This document shows positions 25,252 through 32,490 of a stretch of 64,000 bases of DNA, one piece after another. The stretch is from Alicyclobacillus herbarius DSM 13609 (GTDB lineage: Bacteria; Bacillota; Bacilli; Alicyclobacillales; Alicyclobacillaceae). Position 1 is the stretch's first letter, and every line of letters starts with the position of its first letter. The notes under the pieces were generated by a model. It was given only the letters and a program-made list of their open reading frames with translations, was not told the DNA's origin and did no database searches. The stretch spans positions 62,001-126,000 of the forward strand of contig NZ_AUMH01000007.1 of NCBI RefSeq assembly GCF_000430585.1, written 5' to 3'. A program made the position numbers and the translations under genes.

Positions 25252-26023
25252 ATCCCTATTCGAGCGATTGAGCTCGCCGGTGTACGATGGCGTGCGGGCT
25301 CGCACCTACCTCGCCCTAGATGTTCCCAACGTGGAGCAGGCGAGGCAGTGGCTTGCGCGGTTTGGCGACGTCCTCTACGGGTACAAGGTGGGTTTGGAGC
25401 TGTTTTACGCGGCCGGGCCCGCGTTCTTGGAAGAGTTGGCCCGGCTGGGAAAGCGCGTGTTCTTAGACGTCAAGCTGCACGACATTCCGAACACGGTGGC
25501 GGGGGCGCTGCGTTCCCTCTGCCAGTATCCCTTAGAAATGGTGAACGTCCACGCAGCGGCGGGGAGACGCGCGCTGGAAGCGGCGCGGATGGCGGTGGAC
25601 CAAAGCCCGTTTCAACCGCTACTGATTGGGGTTACCGTGTTGACCAGCCTAGATGCGCCGGACCTAGGGGAAATTGGGATAGACCGGCCCCCCGAACCGC
25701 TGGTGATGCAGCTGGCACGGCTGGTCAAGGCGTGCGGACTGGATGGGGTGGTCGCCTCCGCGCGCGAGGCTGCAAAGCTCAAGATGGAGTTTGGTCCAGA
25801 ATTTGAATTGGTTATCCCGGGAACGCGTCCAGCGTTTGCCGATAAAGGAGACCAACAGAGAACTATGTCGCCAGGGCAAGCGTTGGCCGCCGGAGCGACG
25901 CGTCTGGTGATGGGGCGCGCGGTGACAAAGGCCCGGAATCCTGAGCTTGCGCTGCTGCGCATATGGGACGAGATGCGGGAAGCTGTGACGCGTACAACGG
26001 ACCCGAAGGGGAGTCACGAATGA
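25244..26023 (+). CDS. pyrF: Orotidine 5'-phosphate decarboxylase
   Basis: Decarboxylates OMP to UMP, the last step of the pathway. The 259-residue protein has the catalytic tetrad region [13 protein letters not shown] (Asp75, Lys77, Asp80) and the phosphate-binding [25 protein letters not shown]. The N-terminus is about 20 residues longer than in most homologues, so a start within the first 20 codons is possible. In B. subtilis pyrK and pyrD lie between carB and pyrF; here carB and pyrF overlap directly. Confidence 0.96.
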   Translation: MDESLFERLSSPVYDGVRARTYLALDVPNVEQARQWLARFGDVLYGYKVGLELFYAAGPAFLEELARLGKRVFLDVKLHDIPNTVAGALRSLCQYPLEMVNVHAAAGRRALEAARMAVDQSPFQPLLIGVTVLTSLDAPDLGEIGIDRPPEPLVMQLARLVKACGLDGVVASAREAAKLKMEFGPEFELVIPGTRPAFADKGDQQRTMSPGQALAAGATRLVMGRAVTKARNPELALLRIWDEMREAVTRTTDPKGSHE

Positions 26024-26676
26024 TGACGGAATACATTTCACGGGATGCGGCCAAGGCGTTGGCTCGTGGTTTGTTGCAGATTCGGGCGGTGGAACTCCGG
26101 CCGCACAACCCGTTCACGTGGTCCTCGGGCTGGAAATCGCCCATCTACTGCGATAACCGCTTACTGCTGGGGTATCCAGCGTTGCGCCAAGCAGTGGCGG
26201 CGGGATTTGAGCAACTCGCGCGGACGTATGTGCCCGGAACCGAGGTGGTGGCGGGCGCCGCCACGGGCGGCATCGCGCACGCCGCCTGGCTGGCCGATAG
26301 GCTGCAGCTGCCGATGGTGTACGTTCGGTCTAGTGCCAAAGGCCACGGCCAGGGACGGCGGGTTGAGGGGCGGTTGCCGCAGGGGGCCCGGGCGCTGGTC
26401 ATTGAGGACACCCTCTCCACAGGTCGCTCGGCCTACCAGGTCGTGGACGCCCTCAAAGAAGAAGGGGCAGAAGTGCTGGGCGTATTCGCGATTTTCTCGT
26501 ATGGATTCCAGCCAGTGCGCGAGCACGCCGAGCGAACCGGTGTGTTGGCCTGGTCTCTGCTCGATTATGACACCCTGATTGAGGTGGCGCAGGAGTCTGG
26601 CTATATCGCGCCTGACGACGTGACGGTTTTACAAGCGTGGCGGGAGAGCCCGGAAACGTTTGCTCAAGACGTCTAA
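26020..26676 (+). CDS. pyrE: Orotate phosphoribosyltransferase
   Basis: Joins orotate and PRPP to form OMP. The 218-residue protein carries the PRPP-binding motif LVIEDTLSTGRSAYQVVDAL and the N-terminal FTWSSGWKSPIYCDNR substrate region. ATG 26020 (or the adjacent ATG 26023) overlaps the pyrF stop and follows AAGGGGAG. It is the last gene of the operon and is followed by a hairpin. Confidence 0.96.
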   Translation: MMTEYISRDAAKALARGLLQIRAVELRPHNPFTWSSGWKSPIYCDNRLLLGYPALRQAVAAGFEQLARTYVPGTEVVAGAATGGIAHAAWLADRLQLPMVYVRSSAKGHGQGRRVEGRLPQGARALVIEDTLSTGRSAYQVVDALKEEGAEVLGVFAIFSYGFQPVREHAERTGVLAWSLLDYDTLIEVAQESGYIAPDDVTVLQAWRESPETFAQDV

Positions 26677-26687
26677 ACGGGAGATGG

Positions 26688-26714
26688 GCGGTCGCTGGAC
26701 TCGCCGGCGACCGC
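26688..26714 (+). terminator. Hairpin after pyrE, possible terminator
   Basis: Perfect 8-bp inverted repeat GCGGTCGC (26688-26695) and GCGACCGC (26707-26714) with an 11-nt loop, between convergent pyrE and the Rieske gene. It lacks a clear T run on either strand, so termination strength is uncertain. Confidence 0.5.
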
Positions 26715-26739
26715 TGCACGCTGTTTACTTGCTCTGCGG

Positions 26740-27381
26740 CTATTCGACAGCCGGATTTGGGTTTTCGTTCCAGGTCTCGTTGGTTCTCTGAAACGATGGA
26801 CCAACCGAAATCGTGCCGTCCGATTCAATCCGGTATTGATAGAGATCCAAGGGTCGGGGTGCAGGTGAATCAGGGGTTGGAACCCCGTAAATGTTATATT
26901 GACTCCCGTGGCAGGGACACAAAAACCATTCCTTGCCGTTGCCGTATTTCGGGGCCACCGATTTCCCGTTTTCTTCGGAACCGTTTACGTGGCAGCCCAA
27001 ATGCGTACAGGTATGGGACATGATCATCAGTTTCTTCTGATACTTGATGACAAACACATCGTTGGACTTCTTTTGCGAGTTCCACGCGTCATCAATGGCC
27101 ACGTCATAGCTTACGTGCGTTGGAAGTTTATCGTTAAAGTCCGATGGTTTCCAGGAGGTGCGGGAATAGCTTGCACTTGCCCCGCGGTGAATCGGGTCGA
27201 AGGCGCTGATAACGAGCGGGGACGCGATAAGCGCTCCCATGAATGCACCTGTTCCACCCAAGACATATGTAAGAAACTGCCGTCGGGTTAACCCGTCCGT
27301 ATCTGCGGAGGGGTCTGTTGATGCCCCGAAACGGGTTCGATGCAGTGGAGGTTGTGAATGATTCTGAAATTCTTCATCCAT
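26740..27381 (-). CDS. Rieske 2Fe-2S protein (QcrA-like), not next to qcrB/qcrC
   Basis: Membrane-anchored Rieske protein, likely an electron-transfer subunit of a menaquinol-cytochrome c reductase. The 213-residue product has a Tat-like signal/anchor (TRRQFLTYVLGGTGAFMGAL, about 32-51) and the two cluster-binding loops: CTHLGC (Cys125, His127, Cys130) and CPCHGS (Cys155, Cys157, His158). ATG 27381 follows GAGGGGGAA; an in-frame ATG at 27447 lacks a ribosome-binding site. No cytochrome b or c gene is adjacent, unlike the qcrABC operon, so its partner is unknown. Confidence 0.85.
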   Translation of the reverse strand: MDEEFQNHSQPPLHRTRFGASTDPSADTDGLTRRQFLTYVLGGTGAFMGALIASPLVISAFDPIHRGASASYSRTSWKPSDFNDKLPTHVSYDVAIDDAWNSQKKSNDVFVIKYQKKLMIMSHTCTHLGCHVNGSEENGKSVAPKYGNGKEWFLCPCHGSQYNIYGVPTPDSPAPRPLDLYQYRIESDGTISVGPSFQRTNETWNENPNPAVE

Positions 27382-27504
27382 GACCGATTCCCCCTCGCAC
27401 CCGTGAATGTGTGGCAAGGCCGTCGAATTCCGAACACCCTTTGCCATGCAAGCAGGACGCTACTTCACCCACAAACGCGTACAATAAGAATCAGGAACAT
27501 ATGA

Positions 27505-27510
27505 ATTATA
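27505..27510 (-). promoter_or_regulatory. Possible -10 box for the Rieske gene
   Basis: On the minus strand TATAAT lies about 120 nt before the Rieske start codon. The hexamer 17 nt upstream (TTTCGC) is a poor -35, so only the -10 is supported. Confidence 0.4.
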
Positions 27511-27551
27511 GCATTTCGTACTCGGAAGCGAAATATTTGATTTTTACATCT

Positions 27552-27578
27552 AAAAAAGAACGCCGGTGAGACGGCGTT
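27552..27578 (-). terminator. Rho-independent terminator of glutamate dehydrogenase gene
   Basis: On the minus strand AACGCCG and CGGCGTT form a 7-bp stem with a 6-nt loop, followed after one C by six T (plus-strand A run 27552-27557). It sits 11 nt past the gdh stop. Confidence 0.85.
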
Positions 27579-27588
27579 CCTCGCCAAC

Positions 27589-28878
27589 TCAAATCCATCC
27601 GCGCCAGCGCATGGCTTCCGCAAGGGGACGGACGCCGGCCATGTATGCGGCCAGTCGGGACGACACTTGGTAGCGCTCCGCCATTTGCAGGATGCTTTGC
27701 ACCGAAGCGACCATCATTTTCTCAAGCCGCTGATTGACTTCCTCCTCGGTCCAATACCAGCCTTGATTGTTTTGTACCCACTCGAAGTAGGAGACGGTCA
27801 CACCGCCCGCGTTGGCCAGCACGTCGGGGACAATCAACACGCCGTTCTCCCGCAAGATCTCCTCGGCCGCAGGGGTCGTTGGGCCATTGGCTGCCTCCAC
27901 GATAATCGACGCGCGGATGCTGGCCGCGTTGTCGACCGTAATCTGGTTCTCCAGCGCGGCGGGAACGAGGATGTCGCATTCCTGCAGGAGGAACTCGTCG
28001 CCCTTCAGCACTTCGGAGAAGTTGTTCGTCACCATGCCGAAGGAGTCCCGTTGGTCGAGCAGGTCGGGAATGTTGAGGCCGTTTTTGTCATACAAGCCGC
28101 CGCCGGCGTCACTGATGCCGACCACTTTGACCCCCCATTCGTGAAGGATGGCGGCCACATTGCTGCCCACATTCCCGAATCCTTGGATAAGCACGCGCAG
28201 GTCCTGGAGGTTGCGGTTTTGTTTCGCCGCCGCTTCCCGGATGGCGATGCACACGCCGAGCGCGGTGGCCCGTTCACGGCCGGCTGAACCACCGAGGACA
28301 AGCGGTTTTCCGGTAATAAATCCAGGGGAGTCGTATTCTCGAATCCGGCTGTACTCGTCGTACATCCAGGCCATGATTTGCGGATTTGTGTAGACGTCGG
28401 GGGCAGGGATGTCTTTTGTGGGTCCGACAATTTGACTGATGGCGCGGACATAACCACGGGCTAGACGTTCCTGCTCGTGGATGGACATCGTGCGCGGATC
28501 GCAAACAATTCCGCCCTTGGCGCCACCGTATGGAAGGTTGAAGATGCCACACTTGATACTCATCCATATGGAGAGGGCCTTCACTTCTTCGACGGTGACT
28601 GCGGGGTGAAAACGAATGCCACCCTTAGTCGGTCCGATGGCGTCGTTGTGCTGAGCCCGGTAGCCTGTGAACACCTCGACCTCGCCGTTATCCATGCGGA
28701 CCGGAATGCGCACCGTAAGCGTTCGCACCGGTTCTTTCAGCAGTTCGTAGACCGTTTCCGAATAACCCAGACGTGTCAACGCTGCGTGTATGGCAGCTTG
28801 TGTGTTTGTCAGCACGTTTTCCGAGGCAGCCGGGCGGTTAGCACCCGCTGCCAATCGTTTGCTGACCTGAGTACTCAT
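27589..28878 (-). CDS. gudB: NAD-type glutamate dehydrogenase (GudB/RocG family)
   Basis: Interconverts glutamate and 2-oxoglutarate plus ammonia in the cytoplasm, linking carbon and nitrogen metabolism. The 429-residue protein has the substrate motif [11 protein letters not shown], the catalytic lysine in [10 protein letters not shown] (Lys121) and a Rossmann domain with [16 protein letters not shown]. Length and the C-terminal [16 protein letters not shown] block match Bacillales RocG/GudB. ATG 28878 is preceded by GAGAGGAG; a longer frame to 28905 is less likely. Single-gene unit with its own terminator. Whether it is the catabolic RocG or the GudB type cannot be told from sequence. Confidence 0.92.
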   Translation of the reverse strand: MSTQVSKRLAAGANRPAASENVLTNTQAAIHAALTRLGYSETVYELLKEPVRTLTVRIPVRMDNGEVEVFTGYRAQHNDAIGPTKGGIRFHPAVTVEEVKALSIWMSIKCGIFNLPYGGAKGGIVCDPRTMSIHEQERLARGYVRAISQIVGPTKDIPAPDVYTNPQIMAWMYDEYSRIREYDSPGFITGKPLVLGGSAGRERATALGVCIAIREAAAKQNRNLQDLRVLIQGFGNVGSNVAAILHEWGVKVVGISDAGGGLYDKNGLNIPDLLDQRDSFGMVTNNFSEVLKGDEFLLQECDILVPAALENQITVDNAASIRASIIVEAANGPTTPAAEEILRENGVLIVPDVLANAGGVTVSYFEWVQNNQGWYWTEEEVNQRLEKMMVASVQSILQMAERYQVSSRLAAYMAGVRPLAEAMRWRGWI

Positions 28879-28962
28879 GCCAAGGACGCTCCTCTCGCAT
28901 CGCAACCTGATGATTTCTCAAACCCTGATACATAATAAATCAGTCGAGTCTTGTTGGAAAGT

Positions 28963-29134
28963 GCAGTTTTACAGGTCGTCCGGAACGGGGTCAAAACTCC
29001 CCTTTCGCATTGCTTCGCCAGCGCCCAAAATGCTCCCTCACGTACTGAAATACGTACGCTCGGCTCGCATTTTGGGCTCGCTTCCTTGCACTGCTCGGGT
29101 CTTACCTAACCCCGTTTCGGACATGCAGTTTTAA
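28963..29134. repeat. Palindromic MITE-like element flanked by 10-bp direct repeats
   Basis: Terminal inverted repeats GTCCGGAACGGGGT (28979-28992) and ACCCCGTTTCGGAC (29110-29123) pair at 13 of 14 positions. Inner arms GCCCAAAATGC (29024-29034) and GCATTTTGGGC (29068-29078) are perfect, and CGTA/TACG (29042-29045, 29052-29055) close near the centre, so the whole 145 bp folds as a long imperfect palindrome. TGCAGTTTTA occurs directly at 28963-28972 and 29125-29134, on either side, like a target duplication. No coding content is seen. It fills most of the gap between the divergent gdh gene and the membrane protein gene. Confidence 0.7.
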
Positions 29135-29157
29135 GCCGTAAAGGAGAGAACGACGAC

Positions 29158-30648
29158 GTGCGACAGCGGCCTAAGAACCTGTCCTTCTCGTCTGTGCTTG
29201 GCCACCTACGCGGCGTCGCTTCGTCCTGGGTATTTCATTTGCTGCTGGCGGCTTTGCTTATCATCGCGGTCTTTCTATATCCGCCGGAAATTTTCTCTGG
29301 GGATACCGACACCGCCCGCAACTACCTGAATACCATCGTTTCTTCGCTTTCCACCATTTTGGCCCTCGCTATCTCCATTATACTCGTTGCGATACAGCTT
29401 GCGGCGAGCAATTATACCCACCGAGTGCTCGACTTTTATGTCCGCCTGCCGTACAACGCGTCGCTGTTTCTTCTCTACCTCGTGACCATCATGCACAGTT
29501 TCGTCCTCATGGCGAAAATTCGCGATCCACTTCGCGATCCGCTACCCAAGGCCTTGGTGCCGGAGATGAGCGCCGATTTAGTCCTAGTCATCATTTGCTT
29601 CGTCAGCATGCTCGTCTACATGTATGCGGTGGTCCAACTCCTCAAGCCCGAGCGCATTATTCATCTGGTCATCCGCGACTACCAGCGCGCCTGCCGGAAG
29701 TGCAACTGGCACGCCGCGTTGGACAATATCGAGCAGATCTGTGACATTGCCAAGCGGGCCGCCTCGGCCAGCGATTCGGTCACCGGCATGCACTGCGTGG
29801 AAGTCATGCGCGACATCGGTGCCGAGCTGCCGTTGCCTCGCGGTGAGGCCGATCCGGTCGTCAAAGTGCACGAAAACCTGGTCGACCAGTGGGTGGAGAT
29901 TGTGGGGGTGTCGGTCAAAGAGAAAGAAACCGGCTTGGTCTACGCGGTCCTTGATGCCCTGCAGGCACAGGGGCAACTGTACATCGAGGGGCGCTTCTGG
30001 CCGGGCGCTGTGGTTGTCATCAAGGCGTACCGGCATCTCGTCTTCAATCACCTGTTGGCCGAGGGCCAGGTGTTTGACATCGAACAGGTCGCAGGTCGAT
30101 TGTATCACTTGGCCTTTGACGCGGTGTCCCGCGGACGGCGCGGGCAGGACTTCAGTCTGCGCACGTGGAGCGTCATTGAGACTATTGCCGAATCGGTGTT
30201 CACCAGCCAATCGCAGGTCAGTTCCGCCCTGGTGGCCGGATTTCTCCTGGCCGAGCAAATTCAACCGACCCTGGCCGGGCTGCCGGAAACGGAGCAGCGT
30301 GCGCGGGCCATCACCACATATTTCGAGCTGTGGAAGTCGTTTGCCTTGGGGGCGACACGTCGGGATGCCGCTCGTTGGGCCCGTTGGTGGTCAGAACACG
30401 TGCAGGACGAGGAGCTGGTACGCGCCGGACAAAACTTGGCCTTACTTCTGGCTGAACACCTGGAACGGCAAGACGTCGTGAATACCCTGCGTTACGTTTG
30501 GGACTGGCCCGATGGGGCGTCACCCGAACTGCCGGACGATTTTCGTCCGGGGGCGGCGGGGTTGTTCGATGGCTGGCCTGTATCTTCCAACAGCGAGCGG
30601 ATTCGCGACCGGTCTGGGGTGACAAACAGTGTCCGCTGCCCCTCATAA
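29158..30648 (+). CDS. DUF2254-like integral membrane protein
   Basis: A 496-residue protein with about four N-terminal membrane helices (residues about 24-42, 60-85, 98-118, 138-160) and a long, mainly helical cytoplasmic region. The segment IVSSLSTILALAISIILVAIQLAASNYTHRVLDFYVR resembles the core of the DUF2254 family, whose function is unknown. GTG 29158 has AAAGGAGAG upstream. The last 157 nt overlap the end of rqcH on the other strand, so the final roughly 30 to 50 residues are antisense to rqcH. Single gene after the palindromic element; role unknown. Confidence 0.72.
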   Translation: MRQRPKNLSFSSVLGHLRGVASSWVFHLLLAALLIIAVFLYPPEIFSGDTDTARNYLNTIVSSLSTILALAISIILVAIQLAASNYTHRVLDFYVRLPYNASLFLLYLVTIMHSFVLMAKIRDPLRDPLPKALVPEMSADLVLVIICFVSMLVYMYAVVQLLKPERIIHLVIRDYQRACRKCNWHAALDNIEQICDIAKRAASASDSVTGMHCVEVMRDIGAELPLPRGEADPVVKVHENLVDQWVEIVGVSVKEKETGLVYAVLDALQAQGQLYIEGRFWPGAVVVIKAYRHLVFNHLLAEGQVFDIEQVAGRLYHLAFDAVSRGRRGQDFSLRTWSVIETIAESVFTSQSQVSSALVAGFLLAEQIQPTLAGLPETEQRARAITTYFELWKSFALGATRRDAARWARWWSEHVQDEELVRAGQNLALLLAEHLERQDVVNTLRYVWDWPDGASPELPDDFRPGAAGLFDGWPVSSNSERIRDRSGVTNSVRCPS

Positions 30649-32375
30649 AGCACGAATCCAGGGCGTGCCCCGTTCGGTTTCCAGACGTGTCGGACCTCCG
30701 TGTAGTCGACGGGAACGTGCGAAGAGTCCCGTGCCTTACTGTAATACGCGGCGAGCATGGCCGCCTCGAACAGCGTGTCTTCGGGCACCGCCTCTGCTTG
30801 GCGGCGAATGATGACGTGGGATCCCGGCTGGCCTTTGACGTGCAGCCAGATGTCGTCCGGTCGGCTTTGGCGCAAGGTGAGACGGTCGTTTTGCTGGTTG
30901 CTGCGACCTACCAGAATCGTCCAGCCGTCCCGGCTGACAAACGTATGCGGAAGAAAACCGTTCCGCCTTTGCGCCGTTTGCCGCTGTCCTTTGTGGCGGT
31001 GTTCTGGTCGGTTTGTATGACGCTTAGGATCCGCTTTTAAGAACCCTTCCTCAACCAGTTCGTCCTTGAGGGCAGAGAGTTGTTCCGCATCGGCGTCCTG
31101 TACCTGAACCCGGCAGGATTCCAAATAGTGCATATCCGCCAAGGTCTGATCCAATTCCTCTCTGGCCAGCGTCAACGCCCGTTTTCGTTTGCTGGCCTGT
31201 TTGAAGTAGGCCTGCGCGTTTTCCGTCGCCGACTTGGCCGGATCGAGCGCGATGGTAATGGGGCGGTTATTCTCGTAAAAGTTTTCGAGCGTTACTTGGC
31301 TCAACCCTTTTTCCACCTGGTGCGCAAATGCGGTTAAAACTTCGCCCTGAATTCGCAGCTGTTCGTGTTCTTTTGCATTTGCCAGCTCCGCTTCCAAACG
31401 GGTGCGTTTTCCACGCAGCTTATCTAGCTGTTCAGAGAGGGCCTGCATGAGGCTGGCCTTTTGTCCCGTCACCACTTGTTGCGCTTTGTTTTCCTCGGCA
31501 AAATCCGCCAACGCCGCATCGAAAGAAGGCACTTCCCGCAAACGAGGGTATGCCGTCAGGCGAAACGGAGCGCACGCCACGGCACGCCCCAGCTCGTCCA
31601 GACCGACGCTGGCTGGCTCACCCCCGGACATTGCGAGCATCGCCAGTTCCTTCAGCACGTCTACAGTGTGACGTGGGTCGGGCAAATCCGGGGCGTCCAG
31701 GTTGCTGCGCGACCGTGCACGGTGGAGGACTTCGCGGGCGCTGGCCGGGCCGATGCCTGCGACATGACGCATCAACGCTTTCGCCCAGGTTTTCTCATCC
31801 GTAATCTCCTCGTTCGCAAACGACGCCAACGCTTGGGGCGTGGCTGCGGCCGCCGGTATGCGGTCTTGGGCGGGGGGGCGGACGTAATCGAGTCCCGGGA
31901 GAATCTGACGGACGCGACTGAGGTCAGCGGGCACTCGGACCACGGCATCGATGATGCGCAGCGGTCGCCCCTCGTTGTCCGCACGGCATAAGATGAGATT
32001 GCTGTGTTTCCCCATTAGTTCCAAAGTGAGCGTATACACCGCTGCGTCGCCAATCTCATCCACCGTGTCGATGACCAGTTCGAGGATGCGGTCCCATTCG
32101 TGCTGGCGCACCGAGCGGATCCGCCCTCCGGCTACGTATTTGCGCACAAGCATGCAGAACATGGGCGGATCTTGCGGGTTGTCGGGCCGAGCGGCAAACA
32201 CGGTATGGGCGCGCTCGCGCCCGCGTTCGGCCGAGAGCAACAGCCGCTCTGTCCCTGCCTTGCGTACGGTCAAGACCAGCGTCCGTTCGGTTGGCTGGTG
32301 CACCTTATCAATTCGCGCTCCACGGTACTTCGCATTCCATTCACGGACCAGTGCGGCCACTGCCAATCCATCCAT
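30492..32375 (-). CDS. rqcH: Ribosome quality control factor RqcH (NFACT/FbpA family, YloA)
   Basis: Binds 50S subunits carrying stalled peptidyl-tRNA and directs addition of C-terminal alanine tails for degradation. The 627-residue protein has the NFACT-N domain (MDGLAVAALVREW, RIDKVHQPTERTLVLTVR, EIMGKHSN-like LELMGKHSNLIL), a coiled-coil middle region and the C-terminal NFACT-R motif RPDDIWLHVKGQPGSHVII. ATG 32375 is chosen over upstream ATGs because GGAGGG is 6 nt away and it matches the family N-terminus. A Ser/Gly/Pro-rich tail of about 27 residues beyond the conserved end overlaps the convergent gene. Divergent from yloB. Confidence 0.94.
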   Translation of the reverse strand: MDGLAVAALVREWNAKYRGARIDKVHQPTERTLVLTVRKAGTERLLLSAERGRERAHTVFAARPDNPQDPPMFCMLVRKYVAGGRIRSVRQHEWDRILELVIDTVDEIGDAAVYTLTLELMGKHSNLILCRADNEGRPLRIIDAVVRVPADLSRVRQILPGLDYVRPPAQDRIPAAAATPQALASFANEEITDEKTWAKALMRHVAGIGPASAREVLHRARSRSNLDAPDLPDPRHTVDVLKELAMLAMSGGEPASVGLDELGRAVACAPFRLTAYPRLREVPSFDAALADFAEENKAQQVVTGQKASLMQALSEQLDKLRGKRTRLEAELANAKEHEQLRIQGEVLTAFAHQVEKGLSQVTLENFYENNRPITIALDPAKSATENAQAYFKQASKRKRALTLAREELDQTLADMHYLESCRVQVQDADAEQLSALKDELVEEGFLKADPKRHTNRPEHRHKGQRQTAQRRNGFLPHTFVSRDGWTILVGRSNQQNDRLTLRQSRPDDIWLHVKGQPGSHVIIRRQAEAVPEDTLFEAAMLAAYYSKARDSSHVPVDYTEVRHVWKPNGARPGFVLYEGQRTLFVTPDRSRIRSLLEDTGQPSNNPAAPGRKSSGSSGDAPSGQSQT

Positions 32376-32490
32376 GTTCATCCCTCCACCAAAGCCTATG
32401 GCTCGGACATGTTTCCCACCGTACAAGCATATGCATTACAGGACAAAGGGTAAAGAGGGCACTGAAGCGGTAGGCGCGCACCGCCTTCAG

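Noticed and set aside
28979-29123. CRISPR-like or tRNA-like structure
   Set aside because: It is one palindrome, not repeated units with spacers, and does not fold as a cloverleaf.
31951-32490. N-terminal extension of the yloB frame
   Set aside because: Antisense to rqcH, Ser/Arg-rich, and absent from the P-type ATPase family.
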